A stretch of 64,000 nucleotides of DNA from positions 67,251,053 to 67,315,052 of the forward strand of contig CM060732.1 in assembly GCA_030704615.1 (NCBI GenBank), given 5' to 3'. The notes below the pieces were generated by a model. That model was not told where the DNA came from. It saw nothing but the letters and a program-made list of their open reading frames with translations, and ran no database searches. The translations under genes and the position numbers were made by a program. This DNA comes from Takakia lepidozioides. Taxonomy: Eukaryota; Streptophyta; Takakiopsida; Takakiales; Takakiaceae. Shown here in pieces: positions 1 to 9,990 of this stretch; the stretch's first letter is position 1; each line of letters begins with the position of its first letter.

Positions 1-83
1 TTGGCGGCAACAATCATTGTAGTTTAGGAATAGTAAGTGCAGACTCTCTCTTCAAACACATAGGACATTAAATCTCATGAGGA

Positions 84-115
84 GAATCGAATGGCGTTAA
101 CGACGCTCGCGATTC
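84..115. repeat. Degenerate palindrome with GCGT/ACGC core
   Basis: Outer arms GAATCG (84-89) and CGATTC (110-115) enclose inner arms GCGT and ACGC around TAACG. The core resembles the intron palindromes at 4195-4917 (centre CGTTGACG), so it may be an outlying, decayed member of that family. It is a single imperfect copy and could be chance. Confidence 0.3.
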
Positions 116-198
116 AGTAGTTCCTGCTAAAGAATGGAAGAGGAAGGACTCTTGAAAGGCAATCAGACAGACTATATGATAAAACTTACTGCACCTTC

Positions 199-500
199 TT
201 AGGTTTTGAAATTTGATCCCCTTCTGCAGCTTTCCTCTTCCCTCTCAATCTGCTGGAGTTTCTGTCTGCGCAAGGGTTTCTTGACCTTCTTCAGGTTCGG
301 CGTTCCGCGTGCTTCCACCTTCTTCAGTGTCCTGCGATTCATCTCTGCCTCCACAGGCTGGCGCACTCTTATCGCCGACTGTGTCGCAGCCGCTTCCTCA
401 GTCTCCGTCTCTTGTGAATCAGTCTCCGCGTTCACCTGCTGCCTTGCCCTGTGTTCTCCAACAAACGACGCCTCGTCATTTTCTCTCTTGCTCTGCGTCT
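199..500 (-). CDS. Hypothetical Lys/Glu-rich reading frame
   Basis: I do not recognise this one. On the minus strand, a frame rich in Glu, Lys, Arg and Thr runs through this stretch and ends at 199. The segment carries clusters of basic residues (LKKV, KKVKKPLRRQK) that could be a nuclear localisation signal. An upstream minus-strand ATG near 498 is followed by an AG-GTGAACG junction that could be a splice donor, so the open frame may be an exon. There is no domain and no second copy in the window. It may be part of the transposon to its right or only chance coding in a purine-rich strand. Confidence 0.2.
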
Positions 501-1324
501 CTCTCTAAGGGAAGTAAAATAAAGAGACTTTCTTCTCTTTCGTATTCTAGAAGGAACCCTCTCCAGCTTGACTACCACTCTCCCTCTAAGCGCGAAAAGT
601 AGAAAAACGCAGTGACTCCGATTTCTTGCGGGATTGCCTGTGTTCTTGCGTGTCTAGAAGCATCGGATCCCTCCCGCGTGACCGTTACACATAGTCGTTT
701 CGATATTAATGCACATGCCAGCAATTGGTGTACAGCTGTTCGTATTCAGTTATGGATGTCTGACGTGTGCCGCCCAAAAAAAAACGGCGTGTTCTAAATT
801 ATAACTGTTCAATATTTAAAAAGACAGCGAATCCCAGAAATTGATGCGCAGTCTTAAACAAATAAATATAAATGAACGAGAGTTTGATGACAAATTTGGA
901 ATATCATACACGGTCATCCTTGTTATCCAAACCCACATTCGTTGACATTTGGAACTTTCCAGGTGCGCATGATCATTGGTAGTAGTATATAGATACATTT
1001 ACTTAATCTCCAATCCCATTCTCGGATCCTGTGGCATGCTTCCAGGAAGTCGGCTTTGTTATTGGGTTTATTGATGAGGTTCTGATTAACGGTTTAACAG
1101 TTTCCGACACTGCCCCTATGGATTCTCTGACCACTGGGCCCACAAGAAAAGTAATTAAATGGACGGCTGCATATCTGGAATGAATAACAGAATATGCACA
1201 GTCGTTATCTGAGCTTCCTCCGCCATATGCTCTGCTCATTCTTCAACTGTGTTCTGGAGACAGCAGTAAACCGATTTACACTAGATCTGCGATAGCAAGG
1301 TACAAACATACTCGAGGAAGGAAG

Positions 1325-3180
1325 ATGGCTTCCTCTGAAGCGGAGTTCTTCTCAGACGACAAACCAGTGCCGTTCTCCCAGGAAGTCCTTGACAATGGAT
1401 TTGCAATTGTTCTGGAACATGTCTTGGCTACCCGTTTTCAGCTGCAGAATGGCTCCATCTTTTTGGAGAAAGAGTTTACGATCTGAAAGGGAAGTTGGTG
1501 AAATATTCTTTCCAAAACCGTGATGAGACGGCTCATATCAGCCAGTGGAGAGTGCGTCCTGGTCGATACAGAGTACTTGGAGAGCCTCGGCGAAAGTTGG
1601 GTCATATGTGACGCCCGGGACTGCTGCTTCGGTCGTTGAAGACAAGAGGAGGTGGTGGTGAAAAAAGAACAGACTTCCTCCACTCCAATCGTTGAGCTTT
1701 CGGATTCTTCCGATGATGACATAAGTGAAATTCCAAATCCAGTCCTTCCTACTGTGGTTGCAGAAGCTGATGAAGAAGAGATTTGTAGTGTCATTCCAAA
1801 ATTTGCGGCGATGGGAGGAATGGCTGGATTCAAAAGCGAGTTGCGGGGAATTGATTGGGAATCTTTGAAGCAGGTGCCTGTGAAGTTCTTGCCGGAGACT
1901 TTTGATGGCGATATCCTATTCGAGCTGCCTCCTCCTCCGCGAGTTGGAGGTGTAACAATCATGATGCATGAATGGACAAGAAACACGACGGGCACCCGTG
2001 GTGCAGAACAAAAACATCCAATATTCAGAATGATGACAAGCTTGTTTTCAGGAGGACAGTTTGCAATGGACACCTTAGGTGTGATATTTGAATTGCAGAC
2101 ACTTTCTTCAGTCTGGAGTTCATAATCAAAGCGAATGGGAGGGTCTGGCGGAGAATCCATTTCAGCCTGGGACTGCCCCTCCACCGGCAAACACTTTCGT
2201 CTGCAAATTCTGCAAACTTGTGCCATCCTGCGTGGCGCTCTGCGGAGCAAGAATGTACTATGTGTCCACCGTTTGAATACAATGACGAGAGCTTGTGTGC
2301 ATTTTGGATTCCATAACCATCATGTCTCGAAGGGGATTACAGGGAGAGTGTTGAGACAGTATCGAGGTTGATCAAACAGGAGTTCGGGAGAAACCCATCC
2401 GCAACAACATCTGCAATTGCTCTTGGCGCAAGCAAGTCCTTCTTGGAAAGCCATATTTTGAGTGAAGGAGATTCTGTGGGGACTAAACTTGACGGTGCAG
2501 CATTGGACCTGGTCATGGATCATTTCTCCACTTTAAGTTCACCTAACATTCGGCATCAGATCAATGCATTGAGAATGGGCTCTGGGATCAGAGGCTACAT
2601 AGACAATATTTTGGAATTGAAACGACTGAGCAAGTACGATTACATCCAGGACAATGTATTCCCAGGTCAAGGTGCCATCAAAGTTTTTCTTTTCAAAATG
2701 TTGACTGTTGGGGAGGGCAGTGGGGTTAGCCTCGTGAAGCGGATGCAGAAGACTGGGGACTTGCAGAACTGTTTTCTTATGTTTGATCATGTGAAACGAG
2801 TGAAGGATTGGACGACAATGGCTTGTCATGTCTACGATCCAGTGTACCAACGAGTTATGACAATTGCAGTTTGTGACATGCAATCCGAGGATACGGAATC
2901 CCAGAAGCTCATGTGGAATTCCCTGATACGTGTCATGGGCTGCCATGGGCTGCCATCTCCAAATTTCGCAGGTTTCATGGCGGATAGTGCTCAAGCAAAT
3001 TTCAATGCTATTCGTATTGTCTTCGGATCGGGCGACCCAAAAGTGCCTATGCCAGGAAAAGAGCGTACAAATGCAATGTTTTCAATGGATTTGCAGATCG
3101 ACAGAGAAATCGCATGTGACAACAAGCTTGGTTCACACACTATTCCGAATTCAGAGGATTGGTCTGATGAAGCTGGATGA
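1325..3180 (+). pseudogene. RNase H-fold transposase, Mutator-like, broken
   Basis: Probable transposase. A first segment starts at ATG 1325 (MASSEAEFF...) and stops at 1484. A second (1652-2125) opens with an acidic-serine motif, PIVELSDSSDDD, which fits a SUMO-interaction motif. The third (about 2276-3180) is the catalytic part. MFDHVKRVKDW (near 2780-2812) and GFMADSAQAN (near 2975) place two acidic residues where RNase H-fold transposases have theirs, with a characteristic MACHVYDPVY...IAVCDMQSED strand pair between. Frame changes and stops separate the segments (for example a TAA in the upstream frame near 2321), and the frame is lost after about 3060, before any SWIM-type zinc finger. 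I assign it to the Mutator-like group from the fold and from the 9-bp duplication of a related insert; another RNase H-fold superfamily is possible. Confidence 0.55.
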
Positions 3181-4117
3181 TTTTCGGACAGTACTACCAC
3201 CAAATATCATCAAGAAGTGCGAAACAAGAGCTGCAGGCACTTGGTATTCTTTGACACGAGAGGCGTTTCTGGAGTACATGTATGCGGTAAGCCCGAGTCT
3301 GTAATCTGTTTACTTTTCGAATACATGTTTAGAGTCCCTTCGGAGCTAATCACTACTTGAATGAATGCAGCAAGAACTGGCAGAGGCAGCTGAGAAGGGA
3401 AAATCCGAATATTACCGCACTACACCAGAGGAACTAAGGACATCAAAGGGTGTGGAAGCTGCAATAAAGAAGGAGTTTGAGATGCGAAGAACCAAATTGA
3501 TGTCAGCCTTCGGAAAGCAGCTTAGAATAGTAGATCCTGGACTTGGTCCTGAGTTCCTTCAGCAGATCAAAACACACTATGACAAGCATGTGCATCCGGA
3601 GATGCAGCAGGAGAAATTGCACCGGCTGGCCATATCGATGGTCGACCCACAAACAAAAATAAGGTGGCTGGAGATATGGAACTCAGATCAAACAGTAAAG
3701 GACTTGAATCAGTTCCCAAAGAGCACCATACAGCCAGGCACAAAGGTGGAAGGAATCAGTGATTTGGTGTTTGATAACTGGCTCCACAAGGCTACATTTT
3801 GGAGTCAGGTGTGTATTCGAACATGCTGTTTCTTATCTTCAAGTATGTGATGTGTTTTTTTTGCAATTCTGACAAATATTCTATTTGCAGCTCGAAAAGC
3901 GCGCCGTCATTGTGCTGGATCAGACTTTGAAGGACCTGAACATTGCGATTGTTTCCCCTCCCCAAATGTCATTGGAGGCATACATAAGGAAGTGGAGAGG
4001 TCTCACCTGGAGATACTGTTTTTTCCGGGAGTTCTCCAAAGATGGTAACATTTTACGGTCCAACGACTTTGACAGTCAGGTTGGAGGAGAGTGGGCCATG
4101 ATGCGAGTTGTGTACAG

Positions 4118-5057
4118 GTAAATGTCATACTTGAAACTCTACTGTTTTTTGGGAAAAATGTGGCTTCATATGGATTGCAATCTTAGATCCAGATTGAATG
4201 TCGTTGACGACATTCACTTCTTTGTCTGAGTCATTCTTAAGCGAGTATATGAATTCACCTGGTTAGGATCTAAGGGTGCAATTATTGTCCCTGATTAGAA
4301 TTGATAATGTCCTTGAATGGCGTTGACGACATTCACATACGGAGTTGTTGTGTGGTCCTCAAGTTATTTAAATTTTTGTAATGTCCATAGAGGATACAAT
4401 GAGGGTTGATCACTTCATTTTGCTGAATGTCAATGCAGACATTCAGTTGTTCTGCATTGTTTTTTCCTCTTGCGATGAATATGGAGGCTTCATAAGCTCT
4501 GTTTTAAGAAATCCAAAGTGAATGTCGTTGACGACATTCACAGCTGTGTCTGTATTATTAAAAAAACGACAAATTCAATTTTCATGGATTGGGGAGCTAA
4601 GTAATTGGTTTCTTTTTTGTATTTTTGTGAATGGCGTTGACGCCATTCACATACAGTGATGTTGTGAGGTCCTCAGTGATAGGTTCGTTATGAATGTGCA
4701 TTGAGTTTTCCTGGATGGTTCCTTACTCAATTTTTTTATTTCCATCCTGTGATTTTGCTTCATTTTCAGTAATAATTTGGCTTCATTCTTGAATGTCGTT
4801 GACGACATTCACTTCTATGTCTGTGTCATTTCTAATCGCATATTTGCATTCACCTGGATTAGGATGTATTTACAGTGTCATGGAATGGAATGTTCTGAAT
4901 GGCGTTGACGACATTCATATCTGGAGCAGTAGTGTGGTCCTGAAAGGTCCTTGGAGCAGTTGTCAGAGCCATTTGTATCATGTTTTATTCTTTCTGTTCT
5001 ACTTGCATCTTTTCACTCACTTTTTTTTGTGGGTTGGGATTCATCTCCTTTTTTCAG
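4118..5057 (+). other. Intron 3 of the methyltransferase-like gene, 940 nt
   Basis: The donor GTAAATG follows TGTACAG, and the acceptor is TTTTTTCAG. The flanking exons join in frame (R-Y-T-K-Y-V). It is much longer than the neighbouring introns (about 80-200 nt), and the excess consists of the palindrome array described separately. Confidence 0.7.
4195..4917. repeat. Palindrome array (i): seven 22-bp units
   Basis: Units lie at 4195-4216, 4314-4335, 4424-4445, 4519-4540, 4628-4649, 4790-4811 and 4896-4917. The type unit has arms TGAATGTCGT and ACGACATTCA around a central TG. The unit at 4628 has TGAATGGCGT and ACGCCATTCA: both arms changed together, so symmetry is kept. Units at 4314 and 4896 have changed only the left arm. 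The unit at 4424 keeps 8-bp arms around AATGCA. Start-to-start distances are 119, 110, 95, 109, 162 and 106. Spacers are AT-rich and partly repeat each other (for example the TCTGTGTCATT and TTCACCTGG segments). Confidence 0.9.
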
Positions 5058-7374
5058 GTACACGAAATATGTGCTTATGGAAGGAAATCACCTGAGCGGA
5101 ATTCCCGACTATCTTGACATGTGGTCGGACCCTGCAAACGATCCAACCATGTATACTGCAGGATATTGAAGGACTGGAGTCCTTCTCACTTCAGAGACTG
5201 TGGGTGGTACCTTGACTGCCCACCTGAGCACACGACCTTTCAAGAACAACATATGAAATACTTGAACAATAACGCTGAGATGCTGGCGCCTTTGACTGAC
5301 GAAGAGTATCAACGAAACATAGCAACCTTGGCTGCCAAGGAGCCTGATGCTCAGGGAACGCCGCAGAAGGGAAAGAAGGCGGGCCGCAAACCAAAAGACA
5401 AGGCTGTTGATGTCATAGCCATCTCACCAGCAAAGCCAAAGGACAAAGACAAGTCCAAAGAGAAGGAAAAGGACAAGGGGAAGGAGAATGAAAAGGAGAT
5501 GGAGAGTGGGCAGGACTTTAGTGCTGGAAGATATACCCGCACTCTTCAGTGCGTGTTCGATGCCAAGCCACACCCTTCCCGTTCTGATTCAGCAGGAGAG
5601 ATGAAAATTGTTAATGAGGGTTGGCTTTCGATGATGCAGAGTCGAAGAGAGGATACACTGGGGTGCCATCCCCTACCTGGACAATATAATCTCATTCCTC
5701 AATCTGGTGAGAATTCCACTTTCTTTCCTTTTTCTCTGAATGTTTCGTTGGCAGTATTTCAGTCTCGTTCTTTGAAAACATTCTTGCCATCGTATAAAAA
5801 ACATGTCTGTTGCAGGTGAGCACAGGTCCCACCTTCGTGTGCGGTGTGCAGAAAACTTATGCGGCCGACATTCATTCTCGACATCCCGGATGGCCAGGCT
5901 GTGCCAGAAGTTCTTCCAAAGGGCAAGACGCCAGGGTGGAACAAATTCGAGGACAACTACTGGAGTTGGGTATTCGGGTTCTGTAACAATTTCCTCTCTG
6001 ATGCAGGGACACTTCTGCTTTTTCAGTCATGTGACAATGATAGTCGTCGGGCATTGGCATCATACCTCAAGTCTTCAGGGTTTGAAGTTTTGCGCACATG
6101 GAATTGTGTGAACAGCCTCTACCTTGTGAAAGGGGGTTTCCCTGGTCAGCTGGTATGCCGTCTGCCTTCTGCTTATGCTTTGATCATGAGTTTCAATTTT
6201 CTCTGCAGCTCCACTCTAGTAGAATTTTATGATCGACACCGATCATCAACGATTCATGGTTTTTTGGTGTCAGAGTTCTGAATAGCCGATGTACACACTT
6301 CCACTTTAGATTGTGTTTACCACACTAAACCTGCTATCTTTGGCAGACGAGGATGTTCGAGGCGATCTGCCTGCGGAGGATTCGCACATCAAAGACACCA
6401 TCCTCCATCCGCAGCTTTGAGATTTCTGACCAGGGTTGTTTCGTCAACCCCCCCCTATGAGCCCCATGTCGATGACATTTTGTACAACTTCATGCAGTCC
6501 AGTCAGACTCTGAAGAGACCAGATGGCACTCCCTGGAGAGGTGCAAAGGAAAAGTCACCATTCATGCAAATACTGCTGGAGTCATGCAGCCACCGCTCTG
6601 CACGGTGGTCGATCTTTCTGTGTCCACAGGTTCGTTTTCTCCCTTCCGAATTGGTTTCCTTTCAACAGTTTCATCTGCTTAAATCCCCCTCCTCCAAACT
6701 GTTATGTTCTCCTGTCTGGTGCAGGAGCAACTTACCACGCATGCAAGGCAGGCGGAAGAAGCCTTTTTGGTATGGAGGGTGATTCTGACCTCTACAACAC
6801 AGTGCTCCTCCCCCTTTTGTCTGGCTCCACTTCAGGCACACAGACTGATCGGATTCATATTCGAAATGATGACGATCCCGAAGATAAGCAGGTCGACAAC
6901 GACTTTTCATGTGAGTAAGTGCTAAACCCTCTTTGGGAGTCATACTCAATTTCTCGATAACATCAAAGTTACAGTAATAACTTTTTCAGGCTGTCTTTCA
7001 GGAAAGCCAGCGGTGGATCTTCAGGAGATACAGTCATTTCTGGCGAGTCTGTTTTCGACAGCCCCCTTTCCAATTTTCTGCTCCCTGTTTATGCCGAAGC
7101 AATGGCACTTCACGCGTCCGAGTCCCTATCCCCTGACTTTTTAGTGGCCAGCCGTAGGTGTATCCAGCGTGGATCCGGTGTTCTAAAATACTTAGACTTA
7201 GATGCAGAGGAAGAGGGATACATTGTACTGACTCTGAGTCAGACTGAACTGTATTCTTTTAATATTCATTTTCATATTATCTGGAAACGTTGAATCCCCT
7301 TACTCTACCGTAGTTGTTCCTTTAGAACAAATAATAATCACAGAATCAACTTTCGTTTAAATTGCTATATGTAT

Positions 7375-7740
7375 GAATCCATCTCACAAACCTTCCTGAC
7401 TCTTCTCATATCCATTGTGCATTCATCTACACTGTATTCATGCGTGCTCCATTCATGAAAGCTTCTTTGTACAACATCCATTGTACATTCATCCTCTGTA
7501 CTCTTTAATCCACCCCACAAACCTTCCACACTCATTTCATATACTTTGTGCATTCGTCAAAAGATTTGGTCATGCATCTTCCTGTCATGAATTTTTGTCA
7601 TTGCTCAACATCCATTATACATTCATCCATTTTACTCTTATCCATCCGTCATTCATCCATCTACATAGATTTTTCAAACTCATCCATCTGTTTATCATCC
7701 AACTGTACATTCATCCATCATTTATTCAATGCCTTTTATT
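7375..7740. repeat. ATTCATCC-rich subterminal repeat tract
   Basis: The tract is made of degenerate repeats of ACATTCATCC, CATCCATTGTACATTC and similar words. Insert A carries the same vocabulary in the same orientation near its right end (37394-37490) and in reverse complement near its left end (36228-36330). This is therefore a subterminal repeat of the transposon family. Serine/histidine-rich open frames across it are by-products of the repeat. Confidence 0.7.
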
Positions 7741-7744
7741 ATGT

Positions 7745-7945
7745 CGTCCAGCTTGTTTCCGCGGTAAAGGGTGCCAATCCGCGGGAATACACTCCACTTC
7801 TTTCTGGGTACGTGGTGACTCGGCCTCCACGTGTGATGACGTGGACTGAGACCCGTGACGTGGCATTTGCGCAAGGTGACGTGGCGTGAGCGCAGTCGCG
7901 CTCACGCGCTCACGTGACCAGGCTCACGCCGAGGCATCCCTGAGT
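7745..7945 (+). repeat. Right terminal region of the Mutator-like element
   Basis: It contains two CCGCGG-type motifs (TTTCCGCGG and ATCCGCGGG), several copies of GTGACGTGG or GACGTGGC, then clustered GCTCACG motifs, and ends CCAGGCTCACGCC-GAGGCATCCC near 7940. The right end of Insert B (about 41600-41856) has the same order of motifs. TGACGTGG is also a plant bZIP-type recognition core, so it could bind a host factor as well as transposase; that is inference. Confidence 0.6.
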
Positions 7946-8104
7946 GTGGCCATGTGTCTATTTGGGGATTTTGGGATGAACATAACATGCAATGTTTATT
8001 AGGGTATAATAATGGTCAAAACAAGTTCTGTCGTTGATTGCCCATATATTGACCATACCGAAATTTCAGAGTTTGTTTGATTTGTGCATCAGTAACCCTA
8101 GGGG

Positions 8105-8126
8105 ATGTCCAAAAATGATTGGACAT
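8105..8126 (-). other. 3' hairpin of the LINE transcript
   Basis: Perfect 8-bp arms ATGTCCAA (8105-8112) and TTGGACAT (8119-8126) enclose AAATGA just downstream of the RNase H frame. Some LINEs use a 3' stem-loop as the recognition site for their reverse transcriptase; that role here is inference. Confidence 0.45.
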
Positions 8127-8153
8127 ACCATGTAGAAGGTGCGGGGATGAGAC

Positions 8154-9131
8154 TCACTTAGATATGTAGGAATTCCTGTAGGTACGAGATTCTTGTATGA
8201 GTAGTTTGGTCTCGCCTTTAATGTGTGTGTGCAGGTTCCGTATAGGTGCTATGGTCGGGAATCTAGCCCTTGTTGATATGAGCCAGAACGGGTATGTGTG
8301 CGACCGGTGGATAGAGCTGGTCGAGGGGTTGGTGATTGGCTGAATGGCACCAAGTTGAGCAAGATGGTTTGCAATGTCATTACCTATTTTTAAGGAACCA
8401 TCAGTATATATGCAATTTTGTGGTGGGAATTTCAAGGTTGTGGGTTCCGTGAAATCTGGGAGTGGTATAGTAAAGGGTTTTTGTCTCACTGCCCAAAGAG
8501 GTCTGGGGGTCACACGTCTCCATGGTTTGTCGGGGTTGATTCGGGGGTATTCGTTGGGTGTTTGGGTAGGCGGGTGGACAGTGGCTGTGTGACCAAATAA
8601 ATGTTTTAGAATCCGGTCCAGTTGATGGTGGAAAGTGGTAGGTATTTGCGGGTTTTGTGAGTGGTGTACACATACCAGTCTAGTTAGTAAAGGTTCTGGG
8701 TATTTCATGTAATTGCGCCATGGCGATGGGGGTTGATAAATGATCGTTCGAGGTTCAAATGTAGCTAACGTGAATACTCCAGGGGGGTCGTTTAGTATTG
8801 GGTGTTTAGAGTTGCTATGATTAGTATTAGGAATAAATAAGATGGTGAATGTTTTTGGAGACAAATGTGCAGCAATGCGCGCCCAATGAAGCGCTTCACT
8901 GGCGGAAGTGGCATTGGGGGGGTGCCACTGGTGGGACCTTGCGTCTATTGTATTTTCCTGGCGATGGGGGGCTACCATAGATGATGTGGTGGTCCCGCAA
9001 TATTCTATTGATATATGTATTAGGCGAGTGCAAGTTGAGCTTGGTTTCTTGGAGTACGATAATGTGGGGAGGGTTTGAGTTTTGGAGAATAAGCGACAGG
9101 GTTGGGAGGCTAGAGGCAATGGAGCCCACAT
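8154..9131 (-). pseudogene. LINE ORF2 remnant: RNase H domain after internal deletion
   Basis: This 325-residue frame opens within the endonuclease coding strip in another reading frame. Its C-terminal third has IYTDGSLK (near 8400), the first catalytic Asp strand of a LINE RNase H, followed by GNDIANHLAQLGA, a form of the late GNDxAD segment. The residues between are far fewer than in a full RNase H, so the domain is itself shortened. The middle (ALHWARIAAHLSP... with ILFIPN) is unrecognised but sits before the RNase H. No reverse transcriptase motif (YxDD) is present. It represents a deletion derivative that joins the start of the endonuclease to the end of ORF2. Confidence 0.5.
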
Positions 9132-9990
9132 TCCACGTAAGACATATTAAGGGTTGGTCTAGCAGATTATCTTGGGTGTCGGAGTCTAGTGGTATCGCCG
9201 GATGAGGTTCAATGGGTGTTCCAGGGTCATGTTGTGGTGTATGGTTGGGTTTATGATAACTAGGTAGGTATGTTAGGGTATTTAACGTGGGTGATAGAAT
9301 CTCTTGTGAAACGAAAGGGAATGCCATAGTAATATCTCGGATAGTAGGGTGGCTTGTTGGCGGTAGGGATTTTATATATGTTGTAAGCAATAGGTGCATT
9401 TGACCTGGAGTGGTTTGCATGAGGTGGTGGGAGTCTTGAACCTCCTGCAGGGGGTGTGGTGGAGCTATGTATTGGGAGGGGTTTTCTGGCAGCTCTTGGA
9501 GTCGTGTTAGCAAGGATAATATTCGGGTTTGCAGACGCTCAGATAGGCGTATGTTGCAAGATTTTGGCTTTGGAGATATGCATATAATGTATGCAAAGAG
9601 AACATGGTTTGTGGGGTGAGAGCTTAGGTTATAGCTATTATGGGCAAGGATTGGAAATAGGGATGTAGCTATGCCAAATGGCAGTGCCTCAGATGCGTAT
9701 GGATCCAAAATGTAGCTAACTTTAGGTAGATATGCATCAAAAAGACTTTGCAGATGTGTGTATTCTAGCTTAAGAGTAATTGTGGCAGGATAAAAGTATA
9801 GGGTGTACCTAGCTTTTGCTGCCTTAGGGAGATGATTGACAACAGTTTGTATTGGATTCTGTGTGTTCTGTTGTGTATGACGACAGGTGTTTTGGGGGCC
9901 CGGGTTTTGGTGGATGTCCCCACATCGCATGAGCATTAGATGAAGGTGCGATTGTCTATGGATGTGCATCCATTTTTGCAGTTTGCGTCT
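8896..9990 (-). pseudogene. LINE ORF2 N-terminus: 2A-like motif and endonuclease start
   Basis: The minus-strand frame ending at 8896 contains GDIHQNPGP (about 9920-9894). This fits the core of 2A-type ribosome-skipping peptides, whose usual form is D-x-E-x-NPGP; here the Glu position is His or Gln depending on alignment. It is preceded by a short hydrophobic stretch (HLMLMRC). About 260 residues later, ICLTWNVGSI and IIVLQETKL mark the first strands of an AP-like endonuclease. The frame then stops and continues in another frame. It would have released the downstream ORF2 product from a leader in the intact element. The same frame stays open far upstream (to 11655), but that part is composition-driven and I do not call it coding. 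Confidence 0.5.

Larger units (their letters stand above)
3167..7293 (+). pseudogene. Multi-exon gene with beta-class DNA methyltransferase-like domain
   Basis: Proposed exons: 3167-3286, 3371-3808, 3891-4117, 5058-5706, 5816-6152, 6347-6629, 6725-6910 and about 7000-7293. The introns are GT..AG and most junctions keep phase (4117/5058 joins AG+G TAC). Residues before the third junction are unrecognised. The fourth exon has a long Lys/Glu/Asp-rich linker (about 5390-5510). The next has FILDIPDG (DIPD at 5880-5891), in the place of a DPPY-type motif IV, followed by YWSWVFGFCNNFLSDAGTLL. About 180 residues later, VVDLSVSTG (6605-6629) joins across an intron to GATYHACKAGGRS and LFGMEGD, a good match to the SAM-binding motif I of methyltransferases. 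The order IV then I is the beta-class permutation of N4-cytosine/N6-adenine DNA methyltransferases. Frame breaks occur near 5168 (1 bp), 5855 and 6585, so this copy is probably inactive. An RNA methyltransferase of related fold is an alternative. Confidence 0.55.
1..7945 (+). mobile_element. Mutator-like DNA transposon, coding copy (left end not found)
   Basis: The region holds a transposase-like gene, a methyltransferase-like gene, an ATTCATCC repeat tract and a GC-rich right end rich in TGACGTGG and GCTCACG. The last 40 bases (CCAGGCTCACGCC then GAGGCATCCC) match the right end of Insert B near 41856. In reverse complement they also match the start of Insert A at 36104 (GGGGAT, then CGTGAGC 15 bases in). 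Insert A has a 9-bp target duplication, the length typical of Mutator-like elements, which supports assigning this copy to that group. No matching left end is visible, so it lies outside the window or is lost; the start coordinate is only the window edge. Both genes have frame breaks, so this copy is probably dead. Family placement is inferred from shared ends and fold, not from a database match. Confidence 0.5.

Noticed and set aside
1-1300. Left terminal repeat of the coding Mutator-like element
   Set aside because: No GGGGAT...CGTGAGC block or TGACGTGG cluster was found. The end is probably outside the window or lost.
5390-5510. Lys/Glu/Asp-rich stretch as a separate nuclear protein
   Set aside because: It is in frame within an exon of the methyltransferase-like gene and is best read as its linker.
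7415-7889. Ser/His/Ile-rich open frames on the plus strand
   Set aside because: They read through the ATTCATCC repeat tract and carry no domain.
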